A stretch of 64,000 nt of DNA. Origin: Desulfosporosinus sp. GTDB lineage: Bacteria; Bacillota; Desulfitobacteriia; Desulfitobacteriales; Desulfitobacteriaceae. The DNA is taken from contig DOPM01000060.1 in the NCBI GenBank assembly GCA_003513495.1, positions 78,298 to 142,297 of the forward strand, given 5' to 3'. The notes beneath the pieces were generated by a model that saw nothing but the letters and a program-made list of their open reading frames with translations, was not told where the DNA came from and ran no database searches. A program made the position numbers and the translations under genes. Each line of letters opens with the position of its first letter. Positions within the stretch are counted from its first letter, which is position 1. This document shows, piece after piece, positions 25,697 through 35,390 of the stretch.

Positions 25697-26554
25697 ATGT
25701 CAATTAAAAGAATTGGGGTTTTAGGTGCAGGATCAATGGGGGGCGGAATTGCACACCTAGCAAGTGCGAAGGGTTTTGAGGTCATACTTTGTGATGTGGA
25801 ACAACGTTTTGTTGAGGGCGCAGTTAAGCGTATAGCTGGGTTCATGGATAAGAGCATCGAAAAGCAAAAGATGACGGTTGAAGATAAAGAAGCGGCCTTG
25901 AAACGTATCACCATAACCACTAATATGGAGGACTTTGCTTCAGTTGATTTGGTCATTGAGGCTATCTTTGAGGACTTGGAAATTAAGAAGAATGCTTTTG
26001 AAAAACTTGATAAGATTTGTGGTCCAGAAACAATTTTTGGCTCTAATACCTCGTCTATGTCGATTACCGCTTTAGCTGCTGCAACTAGTCGTCCAGATAA
26101 GGTCGTTGGTTTGCACTTCTTCAATCCTCCCTTGATTATGCGCCTGGTAGAAGTTATCCGAGGTTATTATACCAGTGATGAGACCGTCAAATTAGCATCT
26201 GAGGTTTCTCGAGGTATGGGCAAGACCCCGGTGGTAGTACAAAAGGACACCCCAGGATTTATTGTAAATCGCATAATGATGCCTCAATTCCTTGAGGCCA
26301 TACGGATTGTAGAAGAAGGAATTGCGACTCCAGCGGATATTGATACAGCTGTTAAATTGGGATTGAACTATCCGATGGGTCCCTTCGAACTTATGGACTT
26401 TACGGGGGTTGAAATCTCTGTTCATGTAGCGGACTATTTATTCAATGAATCAAAGGATAGAAAATGGAATTCTCCCGAACCCATTAAAGCATTGGTACGA
26501 GCTGGGCGTCTCGGTAAGAAGGCTGGTGCAGGGTGGTATGACTACAATAAATAA
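25697..26554 (+). CDS. hbd: 3-hydroxybutyryl-CoA dehydrogenase
   Basis: The 285-residue enzyme oxidises 3-hydroxyacyl-CoA to 3-ketoacyl-CoA with NAD(P). It has the Rossmann motif GVLGAGSMGGGIA at the N-terminus, the catalytic His in GLHFFNPP near residue 140, a Glu-containing helix after it, and the C-terminal dimer block DTAVKLGLNYPMGPFEL. The length is that of clostridial Hbd. The ATG follows AGAGGAGG. It is first in the sigma-54 promoter 3 operon with thiolase and enoyl-CoA hydratase. Acting in reverse it could also serve butyrate synthesis. Confidence 0.92.
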   Translation: MSIKRIGVLGAGSMGGGIAHLASAKGFEVILCDVEQRFVEGAVKRIAGFMDKSIEKQKMTVEDKEAALKRITITTNMEDFASVDLVIEAIFEDLEIKKNAFEKLDKICGPETIFGSNTSSMSITALAAATSRPDKVVGLHFFNPPLIMRLVEVIRGYYTSDETVKLASEVSRGMGKTPVVVQKDTPGFIVNRIMMPQFLEAIRIVEEGIATPADIDTAVKLGLNYPMGPFELMDFTGVEISVHVADYLFNESKDRKWNSPEPIKALVRAGRLGKKAGAGWYDYNK

Positions 26555-26617
26555 AAGCTCTAATTAGTAGAACTTGGTCCTTCTAAGAAGCTACTTAAAC
26601 TATAGGAGGTTATTCAA

Positions 26618-27811
26618 ATGTATTCAAAAGCTTATTTACCCTATGGAGGGTACTATAGTACACCCTTTGTTCGATGGCAGGGGAGTCTGCAAAATGAACA
26701 CGCAGTTGAACTGGCGGCCGCAACCGCTAAAAAGTGGCTAGGCACAAAAGAAATCGATCCAAAGATGTTTGAATATCTTGTCTTTGGTAAAACCATCGGC
26801 CAACTGTGGACATTCTACGATGCTCCTTGGGCTGCTTCTTTAATGGGCGCTCCAGATATTCCTGGCATGCATATTACTCAAGCTTGTTCCACCTCTACGA
26901 CCGTCTTGAATCAAGCGGCAATAGCACTCGAAGCAGGTCTTTACGAAACTTCATTTTGCTTACTCACGGACCGTTGTTCCAATGGACCTTTCACTGTCTG
27001 GCCAAATCCAAAGGGCCCTGGTGGCGAAGTGATCTCAGAAAGCTGGCTGATGGATAATTTTGATGGTGGTCCTTGGAAAGGAGTACCAATGGTTCAAACT
27101 GCTGAAAACGTGGTTATAAAGGCTGGCGGGATAACCAAGGAAGATGTAGATGGGGTCACAGCTAGACGTTATGAGCAATATCAGGATGCTTTAGCAAATG
27201 ATCGGGCGTTTCAAAAACGTTATATGACCCCGGCGGAATATAAAATTAGCAAAAAGAAGATGGGAATAGTAGAAGCGGATGAAGGGGTAACTCCCACAAC
27301 TCTTGAAAGTTTAACGCCCTTAAAACCGGTTATTTCAGGCGGGGTACACTCCTTTGGTGCTCAAACTCATCCCGCCGATGGCAACTGTGGGCTTATTGTA
27401 ACCACAAGAGATAAAGCTCGGGAATTGAGTACTGATAATAATATTGAGATACAGATATGTTCCTATGGGTATGCCCGTGCCGAACAGGCACATATGGCCA
27501 TGGCGGTAGTGCCCGCAGCTAGAATGGCTTTGGAAAAAGCCGGAATCAATATCAAGGACGTAAAAGCCATCAAAACCCACAATCCGTTTACGGCCAATGA
27601 TTTATACATGGCTAACGAAATGGGTATTGACGTCATGACAATGAATAATTACGGCTGTTCGCTTGTTTACGGGCATCCTCAGGCACCTACTGCGGGGCGT
27701 GCAATTATTGAGATGATTGAAGAACTGGCGATTCTTGGCGGGGGCTTTGGCCTATTTACAGGCTGCGCAGCTGGCGACACAGGCGCAGCCTTGGTAATAA
27801 AGGTTTCCTAA
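26618..27811 (+). CDS. Thiolase family acetyl-CoA acyltransferase
   Basis: This 397-residue enzyme should cleave 3-ketoacyl-CoA to acetyl-CoA and a shortened acyl-CoA. The nucleophilic Cys is in TQACSTST near residue 90, the His in YGHPQAPTAGR near 352 and the second Cys in FTGCAAGDTG near 383. The last motif differs from the usual CxGGG form, and the N-terminus (YLPYGGYYSTPFVRW) is atypical, so the substrate may be unusual. The ATG lies behind TAGGAGG. It sits between the dehydrogenase and hydratase genes in one operon. Confidence 0.85.
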   Translation: MYSKAYLPYGGYYSTPFVRWQGSLQNEHAVELAAATAKKWLGTKEIDPKMFEYLVFGKTIGQLWTFYDAPWAASLMGAPDIPGMHITQACSTSTTVLNQAAIALEAGLYETSFCLLTDRCSNGPFTVWPNPKGPGGEVISESWLMDNFDGGPWKGVPMVQTAENVVIKAGGITKEDVDGVTARRYEQYQDALANDRAFQKRYMTPAEYKISKKKMGIVEADEGVTPTTLESLTPLKPVISGGVHSFGAQTHPADGNCGLIVTTRDKARELSTDNNIEIQICSYGYARAEQAHMAMAVVPAARMALEKAGINIKDVKAIKTHNPFTANDLYMANEMGIDVMTMNNYGCSLVYGHPQAPTAGRAIIEMIEELAILGGGFGLFTGCAAGDTGAALVIKVS

Positions 27812-27882
27812 CAGAAGCTTACTTTATCCAATTGTGAGAGACTCTTACTTCTTGCAAGTGGGAGTGGTGGGAGGAAGATAAT

Positions 27883-28665
27883 ATGAGTGAGAATAAGGTG
27901 GTTGAACTTACAATTAGCGAAAGCGTAGGGATTATTACGATTAATAACCCCCCTGTAAACGCTCTTACTTTGGACGTTAGAGGGCAATTGAAGCAAGTTC
28001 TGGAGCAAGTAGAGGAAAGTAAGGAGATCAGGGCCCTGGTGATTACCGGGGCTGGGCCAAAGTTTTTTATTGCAGGTGCAGATATTAAAGATTTCCCTAA
28101 TCAGATGGAAAAAGGTCCTAGAGAAAATGCTACAATTTATAAAGATATGTTTACCTATCTGGAGGAAACCCCTATACCTGTTATTGCAGCCTTGAATGGT
28201 TTGGCTCTAGGCGGAGGGTGTGAGTTGGTTTTGGCATGTGATCTCAGAATTGCCGATGAAAAGGTGAAAATTGGCTTGCCGGAAGTTACCTTGGGACTGA
28301 TTCCTGGATTGGGTGGCACACAAAGATTGGCGAGGTTGGTAGGACCATCAAAAGCCAAAGAACTGCTATTTACAGGCACAATTATCACTGCCGAAGAAGC
28401 ATTGCGTATAGGCCTGGTAAATCAAGTGGTGCCTGCGGGAACTGCGCTAGCGGAAGCTCTCAACTTGGCTCGAAAACTAGCTAAAGGAGCAGGAATAGCA
28501 ATGGCCTACGCCAAGCACCTCGTTAATAAAGGAATTGAGGTTCCTTTACAGGATGCGCTTGAAATGGAAATGCAACATGTCGAAAAAATTTTTGAGACAG
28601 AGGATCTGCAGGAGGGACTTGAGGCCTTTATAAATAAACGCCCGGCAGAGTTTAAGAATAAGTAA
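27883..28665 (+). CDS. Enoyl-CoA hydratase (crotonase family)
   Basis: A 260-residue crotonase-fold enzyme that hydrates trans-2-enoyl-CoA. The oxyanion-hole segments are FIAGADIKDF and LALGGGCEL. Both catalytic Glu positions of true hydratases are present, in GGGCELV and LPEVTLGLIPG, unlike the paralogue at 50524. The ATG follows GGGAGGAAG. It is the last gene of the promoter 3 operon and completes a full beta-oxidation set with the acyl-CoA dehydrogenase, Hbd and thiolase. Confidence 0.92.
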   Translation: MSENKVVELTISESVGIITINNPPVNALTLDVRGQLKQVLEQVEESKEIRALVITGAGPKFFIAGADIKDFPNQMEKGPRENATIYKDMFTYLEETPIPVIAALNGLALGGGCELVLACDLRIADEKVKIGLPEVTLGLIPGLGGTQRLARLVGPSKAKELLFTGTIITAEEALRIGLVNQVVPAGTALAEALNLARKLAKGAGIAMAYAKHLVNKGIEVPLQDALEMEMQHVEKIFETEDLQEGLEAFINKRPAEFKNK

Positions 28666-28696
28666 TTAGAGCTGATGAAATAAATAGTGATTTTTA

Positions 28697-28745
28697 ATAG
28701 CCTTTTAGGGGTATATGTAGATTACCCTAGAAGGCTATCTTTATT
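28697..28745 (+). terminator. Terminator of the beta-oxidation operon
   Basis: ATAGCCTT pairs with AAGGCTAT, with a further TAGGGGTA/TACCCTA inner stem, followed by CTTTATTT. Confidence 0.75.
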
Positions 28746-28904
28746 TGGAAGGTGAGCTCAGTATTTTTAATTATATGTAGAAGGAATTATTCATAAAATA
28801 AAGAATATTCAATATAGAGCAAGAGATACACTTCTCTTGACATAAATAGCTTTTGATTTCAAAAATTGTCCGTGATTAATATTGATGAGAGGACGGAGAT
28901 AAAA

Positions 28905-30353
28905 GTGACTGTTGCTTCTGATCACGAACAATCGTATCCTATTCAACAGGAGTTACTGACTGGGAAATTGCGCACAACTCCAGGACAACAGTTTTTGCAA
29001 CAGATTATCGATAATTCCTATGATTCAATCTTTGTTACGGATCAATTTGGTAATGTTCTTTTAGCAAACTCAGGTACAGGGAGATTTATGGGATATACGG
29101 CCCGAGAATTAGTAGGAAAAAACGTCGATGACTTAGTAAAGAAGGGTAATTATGATTGGTCCCCAACCATGAAGGCCATAAAAACCCGCTCTGTTGTATC
29201 AGGGATCGTTAGAAATAAACACGGAGTGCAGGAGATGGTTACCAGTAAGCCGCTAATGGATGAAAATGGTGACATTGTTATGGTCATCACCAATGCTCGA
29301 GATAAAAATATGGTAGATAACTATATTGCGGCTTTAGAGAAAGAAAGAACAACCGTTCATCGATATAAGACGGCGGTAGAATATTTAAGCGATGTAGATA
29401 CGTCAAATAGGGAATTAGTGGCAGAGAGTCCGCAGATGAAACAAATCATAAAAACGAGTTATGTCATAGCGAAAGCAGACAGTACGGTTATGCTGATTGG
29501 AGAGACCGGTACAGGTAAAGAAGTCATGGCTAGGTATATACATCGAAATAGTCTCCGGTCTAAAGAACCGTTTATCCCGGTAAATTGTGCAGCGATTCCC
29601 CAAGAGTTACTGGAGTCTGAGTTCTTTGGCTATGTACGAGGGGCCTTCTCTGGTGCTAATCCGCAAGGAAAACCGGGGTTGTTCGAAATTGCGGATAAAG
29701 GAACATTATTTTTAGACGAAATCGCTGAATTGCCATTAGCTATGCAGTCTAAGTTACTAAGAGTATTAGAATCAGGTGAAGTACAAAGGCTGGGTGATAC
29801 GAACGTATACCATGCCAATGTTCGATTTATTGCCGCTACCAATAGAGACTTAAAAGCAATGATAAGCCAAAAATTGTTTAGAAGTGATTTATACTATCGG
29901 CTTAATGTCATACCCATTAATTTACCATCTCTACGAGATCGACCTGAAGACATTTTGGCTTTTGCGCACAAATTTTTAGAGGAATTGAACAGAAAATATG
30001 CTTTAAAGAAGCAATTCTCAAACCAAGCGACGAAGTTACTTTTTAACTACACTTGGCCAGGTAATGTACGTGAATTGCGTAATGTGATTGAGAGATTAGT
30101 TATTACATCGACGGGGGATGTCTTAAATTTTGAAGAGGATTTTCTCGTAAGTAGGAAAACACTATTGGAAAATGAACAAAGCAATCTAGAATCTAGTAGG
30201 ATTTACCAAGGAACTTTGAAAAATGTTATTAAATCCGTCGAAGAAGAGTACATAAATAAAGTTTTGGCTGAATGTGGAGGTAGGATAGGGGAAGCGGCCC
30301 GGCGATTAGGGATTCACCGTACTATGCTGTATCGTAAGCTTAATAAAAAGTGA
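28905..30353 (+). CDS. PAS-domain sigma-54 transcription activator
   Basis: The regulator of about 482 residues has an N-terminal PAS domain (residues 30-135; FVTDQFGNVLLANSGTGRFM), a sigma-54 AAA+ domain with Walker A GETGTGKE, Walker B GTLFLDEIAE and the contact loop GAFSGA in place of GAFTGA, and a Fis-type helix-turn-helix ending (GRIGEAARRLGIHRTMLYR). The frame opens with TTG 28866 and GTG 28872 but neither has a ribosome site. The GTG at 28905 has GGACGGAG 6 bases upstream and is preferred. Its place right after the beta-oxidation operon makes it the second candidate activator of the three promoters. Confidence 0.88.
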   Translation: MTVASDHEQSYPIQQELLTGKLRTTPGQQFLQQIIDNSYDSIFVTDQFGNVLLANSGTGRFMGYTARELVGKNVDDLVKKGNYDWSPTMKAIKTRSVVSGIVRNKHGVQEMVTSKPLMDENGDIVMVITNARDKNMVDNYIAALEKERTTVHRYKTAVEYLSDVDTSNRELVAESPQMKQIIKTSYVIAKADSTVMLIGETGTGKEVMARYIHRNSLRSKEPFIPVNCAAIPQELLESEFFGYVRGAFSGANPQGKPGLFEIADKGTLFLDEIAELPLAMQSKLLRVLESGEVQRLGDTNVYHANVRFIAATNRDLKAMISQKLFRSDLYYRLNVIPINLPSLRDRPEDILAFAHKFLEELNRKYALKKQFSNQATKLLFNYTWPGNVRELRNVIERLVITSTGDVLNFEEDFLVSRKTLLENEQSNLESSRIYQGTLKNVIKSVEEEYINKVLAECGGRIGEAARRLGIHRTMLYRKLNKK

Positions 30354-30384
30354 AATTGTCTTTGTTCATTTTAAGAATTTATTA

Positions 30385-30409
30385 AAGGCTAGTAAGATTT
30401 GCTAGCCTT
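30385..30409 (+). terminator. Hairpin after the PAS regulator
   Basis: AAGGCTAG pairs with CTAGCCTT, followed by TATCTGTCT; a modest terminator. Confidence 0.5.
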
Positions 30410-30553
30410 ATCTGTCTAACTGCGTAATGTCTCATCTATCCAAGAGATCTTGACGACTTACATTATCTTCTATAAAGTAATATAATGAATGTTAGAAAAT
30501 TAAGAATTCATTATTCGTAAACACAGAAAATAAAAGTGATTTAAGGAGGATTT

Positions 30554-30955
30554 ATGAAGAAAGTAGCAGCTAGACCAGTTCCTAAAGATACTCTTATGGA
30601 GGCTTTAGGTATCAAAATAGTTGAACTCGATCAAGAGCGAGTTGTGGCAACCATGCCTGTTATGGAAGCTACAAGGCAACCCTTCGGAATGCTGCATGGT
30701 GGAGCATCGGTAGCTTTGGCTGAAACGGTTGCTAGCGTAGGAACTTTCAATTTGATCGACCAAGCTAATCAACGAGCCGTGGGGTTAGAGATTAATGCTA
30801 ACCATATTCGTGGCAAACGAGATGGAATCGTTACCGCTGTGGGTACCCCTCTACATAAAGGCAGGACGACAATGGTTTGGGATATTAAGATTATGGATGA
30901 AGAGGAAAAGTTAATCTGTGTTTCCAGATGTACTATTGCTGTCATTAATGCTTAA
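30554..30955 (+). CDS. Hotdog-fold acyl-CoA thioesterase (PaaI/YdiI type)
   Basis: This 133-residue protein has the PaaI-type hotdog pattern: FGMLHGGASVALAETVAS with the helix Glu that acts as catalytic base, and LEINANHIRG. It should hydrolyse acyl- or aryl-CoA thioesters, probably releasing trapped CoA. The ATG follows AAGGAGG. It is a single gene between two hairpins, beside the CoA-linked degradation locus, but none of the sigma-54/enhancer elements precede it. Confidence 0.88.
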   Translation: MKKVAARPVPKDTLMEALGIKIVELDQERVVATMPVMEATRQPFGMLHGGASVALAETVASVGTFNLIDQANQRAVGLEINANHIRGKRDGIVTAVGTPLHKGRTTMVWDIKIMDEEEKLICVSRCTIAVINA

Positions 30956-30970
30956 TTTAAGATCACCAAT

Positions 30971-31004
30971 AACGCCTCTGGCTTTTAATTGAGCTAGGGG
31001 CGTT
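30971..31004 (+). terminator. Terminator of the thioesterase gene
   Basis: AACGCC pairs with GGCGTT, with a partial inner stem, about 15 bases after the stop. Confidence 0.6.
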
Positions 31005-31168
31005 TATCGTTATTGAAGGAGCACTGTGTAATTTATCCATTAAAATATGACTTGTGAAGGGATTCAGTAACTTACTGTAGAATATTTAAGAAAGACGATA
31101 GTATCACTTATAATGAATATTGTCATAATCTAATTAGATCCTAAATTTAAGGAGAAGACGAGTAAAGG

Positions 31169-31510
31169 ATGAATATTCAACTATTTGGAATCAAGAAATG
31201 CTTTGATACTAAGAAAGCTGAACGTTATTTCAAAGAGAGAAGGATCAAATACCAATTCATTGATCTGACAATAAAGGGCTTAAGTAAAGGAGAGCTCCAA
31301 AGTGTGAAGGCTGCTGTTGGATTAAAGAATTTGATTAATAACAATGCTAAGGATTATAAGCGATTAAATATGGATCACATTATTTCTGAAAGTGGTAGGG
31401 AAGAGATTTTGCTAAATAACCCCAATCTCTACAATACCCCTATTGTACGAAATGGCAAACAAGCGACAGTAGGATATGAACCGGATGTATGGGCGTCTTG
31501 GGAAGGATAA
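31169..31510 (+). CDS. ArsC/Spx family thioredoxin-fold protein
   Basis: This 113-residue protein has the ArsC/YffB/Spx layout: a first strand, GIKKCFDTKKAERYF with a single active-site Cys, a central helical region and a NTPIVRNG strand-turn like the family's cis-Pro site. Members reduce arsenate or act as thiol-disulfide proteins or regulators; the single Cys without CxxC argues against the Spx class. Its stop codon overlaps the ribosome site of the YceG-like gene, so it heads the operon with that gene and TelA. Confidence 0.8.
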   Translation: MNIQLFGIKKCFDTKKAERYFKERRIKYQFIDLTIKGLSKGELQSVKAAVGLKNLINNNAKDYKRLNMDHIISESGREEILLNNPNLYNTPIVRNGKQATVGYEPDVWASWEG

Positions 31511-31523
31511 GGAGTGAGAAAGT

Positions 31524-34004
31524 ACGGAGACAAGTAAGGAAACTAGAACCGTCTTAAAACAATCCAATGATGTTTTTAAAGATATACTGTCTCCTTCAAG
31601 AGAAAGGGGGACAAGCCCTTATGTATATTTTTATAGAATTATTGGATGCGATGAAGAAAGGGAGTACCTAGAAAAGATCATCCGTTTAAACGAACAACTC
31701 AAGATAACGGGGAACTATCTTCTTTTTGAAAAAGTGATTCCTGTCAGCACCAATACAGCGGTAATAGAGCGAGCGAGGAAATTGTTTGAGCCGGTGCCCC
31801 TTAAGGATTTTAGCAATGGAGCGATTTTAAATGTATTAGAATCCCAGGGCTATTTTTCACTAAGCTCTGATACTCGAGTTAATCGGAAGATTAAAGAGTC
31901 CTTTGGTATAATCCTTAATCTCTATATTAAAAATGAGAAAACACTAAATCTCAGTATGATCATAAATTTTTGTACTAAAATGTTGCTATGGTTTGGAGAT
32001 TACGGTAAGCAAATCCTGAAGAAATCACTCGATATCCCTAAAGTGATTTACTGGGGAAGTCCACAAAAACACGAAATCTATTACCTTATTTTAATGTCTC
32101 TTATAGGGTGTGATGTGCTTGTTCTAAATACTTCCTTTAAAGACCGGTTTGACAAAGTAGATAAGCACAATGAATTCTCCATGATTATTAGACATTCAAA
32201 CGAGCTGCCGATTGGAGCTTTTCCAAGGCAGAAACCTCAAGAGAATATGAAGACTGAGACACCCCCTGTTAAACCAGAAATGAAGCCAACCAATCCCCAA
32301 ATCAGCCCACAGCAGGATTTGAGTAATAACTTGTTAAATGATCCTATTATTGTAGTTAAACTGAAGAGAACCGAGACGATCCTTGAGGAAATCTTAATCC
32401 CGTTAAATAAGCGTAGCGGCTATGTGGGCGGGCCTCATCCAATACTTCCAACTTTTTTCGTGCGCTATATTGGGGTTCCCAGCTCATCAGATGATTGGGA
32501 AGCTGAGTATCATAATAGTTTATATAATTTAGATAGGACCTTGCACATGGCGGGTTCTTATCTTAAATTTCTTGAAGGCATCCCAGCACCAAGTGCAGAG
32601 GAGAGTGCCTTAATTCCCCAGAAGCTTATTAGTTATCCATTCAAAGATCGGTTTGAGATTATCGAACATATACTTAAGGCCAAGATCCTTCCGCAAACAT
32701 ATGATACGCTTTTAGACAATACTATCAGAAAAACCTTTGTTGACCTAGTTCATCTTTTTGCAGAGAAAAGTGGAAATGCCAATACCTCAATAGTTTTGAA
32801 TTTCTCCTTGAAGATAATTAGCTGGTTGAAGCGATACTTGCCTAAGTTATTGTTAAGTATGAATTCTAATCAAAAACCTAATGGACCAGGGTTTAATTAT
32901 GAGTATAATCCTAAAGTTCTGTTCTATGGACCGATTAAAGCTCATGAAATCTTTCTGCTAACTGCCTTTCATAAGCTAGGATGTGATGTGCTTTTTGTTC
33001 ATTCCGAGGAAGAAGGAGATAATCCATTTCAAAGCTTTGACGAGGAAAATGCCTTGACTCATCTTATTAGTAATAGGCATACTCTTCCCTTGGTCTCCTT
33101 TCCACAGGAAGAGCGATTGATTCGCAAAAGCACAATTGCTTACAATGCGTCCAAAGAGATTGAGGAAGTAATCTATAGCGAAGAGGTTGGACTTTTTAAA
33201 CCTTGGCAGTTTGAAAGCTACGGGACACAACCCATAACTCTTAAAACCACCTATGACGAACTCAAGATACTATGGAGGGAACCCACTAAACTTCGACCGG
33301 AGTTCAGAATCCAGAATAAGAAAGTTTATGTCCCTAACCTATTCGCAAAGATCAACGGAGTAAACGAGGATCTCAATGCTTATTGGCAAGACCTTAAAGA
33401 ACTCTCTACTGCTCCTAATACAAGGCTTATTGAGGATGTTCCCTTCACAAAAATAGGGTACACTAAACAAGAGCTATATCAAACTAACTATTTGTTGGAC
33501 GAACATGGGCGCTTAGATGAAACGAAAGTTGTAAAAAGTAAGCATTACAAGTTTGGTTATCTTAAAGCACCGTTACAACATTTTCTAATTGCAAAAATTA
33601 ATGAGCTTTTATTCTCTAGAATGTTCTTAGAGCCAGTGGACAAAAAATTGAAGCTCAAGATTATCATGACGATTTTAACCATGAATGATGAACTTCTCCA
33701 GCTCATTGAAGTTTTTGATTATCCTCAAGAAATTCCGAAAGTCATCATCTATGATAATGAAAAGGAAACCTTCAGTGAAAGTGATTCTATTCTACTAGCC
33801 TATTTTAATCTGATTGGCTTGGATGTTCTTATCTTTACGCCAACTAATTATAAGACCCTAGAACATTACCTAAAGCCTAGTCTTTTTGATCTACATCAGT
33901 TTCCTTTAGTAAAATATGACTTAGTTCTTCCATCTTTAGAGAGCATTTCGGCGACTCCTGCCCAAAAACCTGGGCTTTTGGCTCGCTTCTTTAAACTTCG
34001 GTAA
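31524..34004 (+). CDS. YceG-like toxic-anion/stress protein with no canonical start codon
   Basis: The first ATG/GTG/TTG in frame is GTG 31734 (756 residues), but the frame is open from 31518 and plainly coding upstream. The protein has an internal repeat: residues around SPYVYFYRIIG and NYLLFEKVIP (31612-31740) align with FFVRYIG and SYLKFLEGIP in the next repeat. The upstream part must therefore be translated. An AAGGAG site (31509-31514) lies 9 bases before an ACG at 31524. Either ACG is used, or a GTG at 31514 with an early frameshift is the relic of the true start. YceG-like proteins accompany TelA and TerD in tellurite and envelope stress systems. Confidence 0.7.
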   Translation, partial: TETSKETRTVLKQSNDVFKDILSPSRERGTSPYVYFYRIIGCDEEREYLEKIIRLNEQLKITGNYLLFEKVIPVSTNTAVIERARKLFEPVPLKDFSNGAILNVLESQGYFSLSSDTRVNRKIKESFGIILNLYIKNEKTLNLSMIINFCTKMLLWFGDYGKQILKKSLDIPKVIYWGSPQKHEIYYLILMSLIGCDVLVLNTSFKDRFDKVDKHNEFSMIIRHSNELPIGAFPRQKPQENMKTETPPVKPEMKPTNPQISPQQDLSNNLLNDPIIVVKLKRTETILEEILIPLNKRSGYVGGPHPILPTFFVRYIGVPSSSDDWEAEYHNSLYNLDRTLHMAGSYLKFLEGIPAPSAEESALIPQKLISYPFKDRFEIIEHILKAKILPQTYDTLLDNTIRKTFVDLVHLFAEKSGNANTSIVLNFSLKIISWLKRYLPKLLLSMNSNQKPNGPGFNYEYNPKVLFYGPIKAHEIFLLTAFHKLGCDVLFVHSEEEGDNPFQSFDEENALTHLISNRHTLPLVSFPQEERLIRKSTIAYNASKEIEEVIYSEEVGLFKPWQFESYGTQPITLKTTYDELKILWREPTKLRPEFRIQNKKVYVPNLFAKINGVNEDLNAYWQDLKELSTAPNTRLIEDVPFTKIGYTKQELYQTNYLLDEHGRLDETKVVKSKHYKFGYLKAPLQHFLIAKINELLFSRMFLEPVDKKLKLKIIMTILTMNDELLQLIEVFDYPQEIPKVIIYDNEKETFSESDSILLAYFNLIGLDVLIFTPTNYKTLEHYLKPSLFDLHQFPLVKYDLVLPSLESISATPAQKPGLLARFFKLR

Positions 34005-34134
34005 TCAAGCCTAAGGTACTATTTGGACATTCTGTTTTTGACGGCGTAGCTATGAAATTGGAATACTAATTATTACGTAGGAAAGCGATTAAATTGGTAG
34101 ATTGTTAGAAAATATTTATTAGGGAGGAACAAAA

Positions 34135-35259
34135 ATGGAAATTCAAGGTTTTACAACCAAATTAACTGAGGATAAAAGCTTAGTACCGGCACCTATTCCC
34201 GAGTTTGATCTCGAAAAAAAGAAAAATGAGGTTATGACAAAGGTAATGGAGAGCCCGGAGGTCCGCAGTATTGTACGTCAGATCAACATTGAAGATGTAA
34301 GTTCTATTATGTCGTTTGGCAAAAATACGGCAGAGGAAGTTTCGAGGTTTTCAGATGCCATTCTTAATTCTATGCAAGCGACAAAGGTTGAAGATTCGGG
34401 AGAACTCTTAATCCAACTTAACAGAATTATGGACAAGTTTGATATCAAAGATTTCGAGGATAAACCACCGGGCTTTTTGGAAAAGATTTTTTCAAAGGCG
34501 AAGAATACAGTTGAAGCACTCTTTAAGAAATATAATTCAATGGGTGATGAAGTTGACAAGGTGTTCGTCACACTCAAGCAGTATGAAGCCGAAATCGGTG
34601 TTGCTAATAAGCAGTTAGAGGATATGTTTAATAAGAATGTTGAATATTATGAGCAGTTGGGGCAATATATCTATGCTGGTCAGGTTGTCCTTGCCGAACT
34701 AAAGAATAATATTATCCCTACTGCTCAAGCCAAAGCTAATGAGACGGGGAACCAAGTCGATCAAATGAACGTCAATAACCTTTTGCAGGTTCAAGAGATT
34801 ATGGAACAAAGAATTTATGACCTGCAACTGGCGGAGAATGTCGCCGTCCAAAGTATGCCGACGATAAAAGCTATTGAATACGGTAATTACAACTTGGTTC
34901 GTAAAATTAACTCAGCATTTGTTATCACCATGCCTATCTTCAAACAATGCTTGGTACAAGCTATTATGTTAAAGCGCCAATCAGTCCAAGCTAAAGCGAT
35001 GAGTGCATTAGATGAGAAGACCAATGAGCTTTTACTGAGAAATGCCGAAAACACAGCCCTCCAATCCAAAATGGTAGCAAGGCTCGCCACAGGGAGTTCC
35101 GTGAATATTGAAACCTTAGAAAAATCCTGGCAAACCATCGTTAAGGGAATAGAGGAGACCAAAGCTATCCAAGAGGAAATGAGACAAAAACGCATAGATG
35201 GAACTAAACGGTTAGAGGTTCTCAAACAAGATTTTGTAAATCGTGGAATCGTCAGGTAG
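34135..35259 (+). CDS. telA: TelA family toxic anion resistance protein
   Basis: The 374-residue cytoplasmic protein is helical with coiled-coil tendency and carries the TelA core, including KKYNSMGDEVDKV, a long central helix and AVQSMPTIKAIEYGN. TelA/KlaA proteins are linked to tellurite resistance and to tolerance of membrane-active agents; the mechanism is unknown. The ATG follows AGGGAGG, 130 bases after the YceG-like gene, so it is probably in the ArsC-YceG-TelA operon. The TerD-TerB fusion at 15200 may be its functional partner. Confidence 0.9.
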   Translation: MEIQGFTTKLTEDKSLVPAPIPEFDLEKKKNEVMTKVMESPEVRSIVRQINIEDVSSIMSFGKNTAEEVSRFSDAILNSMQATKVEDSGELLIQLNRIMDKFDIKDFEDKPPGFLEKIFSKAKNTVEALFKKYNSMGDEVDKVFVTLKQYEAEIGVANKQLEDMFNKNVEYYEQLGQYIYAGQVVLAELKNNIIPTAQAKANETGNQVDQMNVNNLLQVQEIMEQRIYDLQLAENVAVQSMPTIKAIEYGNYNLVRKINSAFVITMPIFKQCLVQAIMLKRQSVQAKAMSALDEKTNELLLRNAENTALQSKMVARLATGSSVNIETLEKSWQTIVKGIEETKAIQEEMRQKRIDGTKRLEVLKQDFVNRGIVR

Positions 35260-35269
35260 AACATGACAA

Positions 35270-35340
35270 GCGTGACAAGGGGACGGTCCTTTTTTGACAC
35301 GCCTTTTAAGCTTGACAAAAGATCTTCCCCTTGTCAGACG
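35270..35340. repeat. Imperfect palindromic repeat element
   Basis: TGACAAGGGGA near the start and TCCCCTTGTCA near the end are complementary, enclosing GACGGTCC and other short dyads. The element abuts the larger palindrome at 35391 and, with it, fills most of the spacer after telA. Confidence 0.6.
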
Positions 35341-35390
35341 TTAACGGGGGGCATTTTTTTCCAACCCAAAAGAATTGCCCCGAAACGCGG

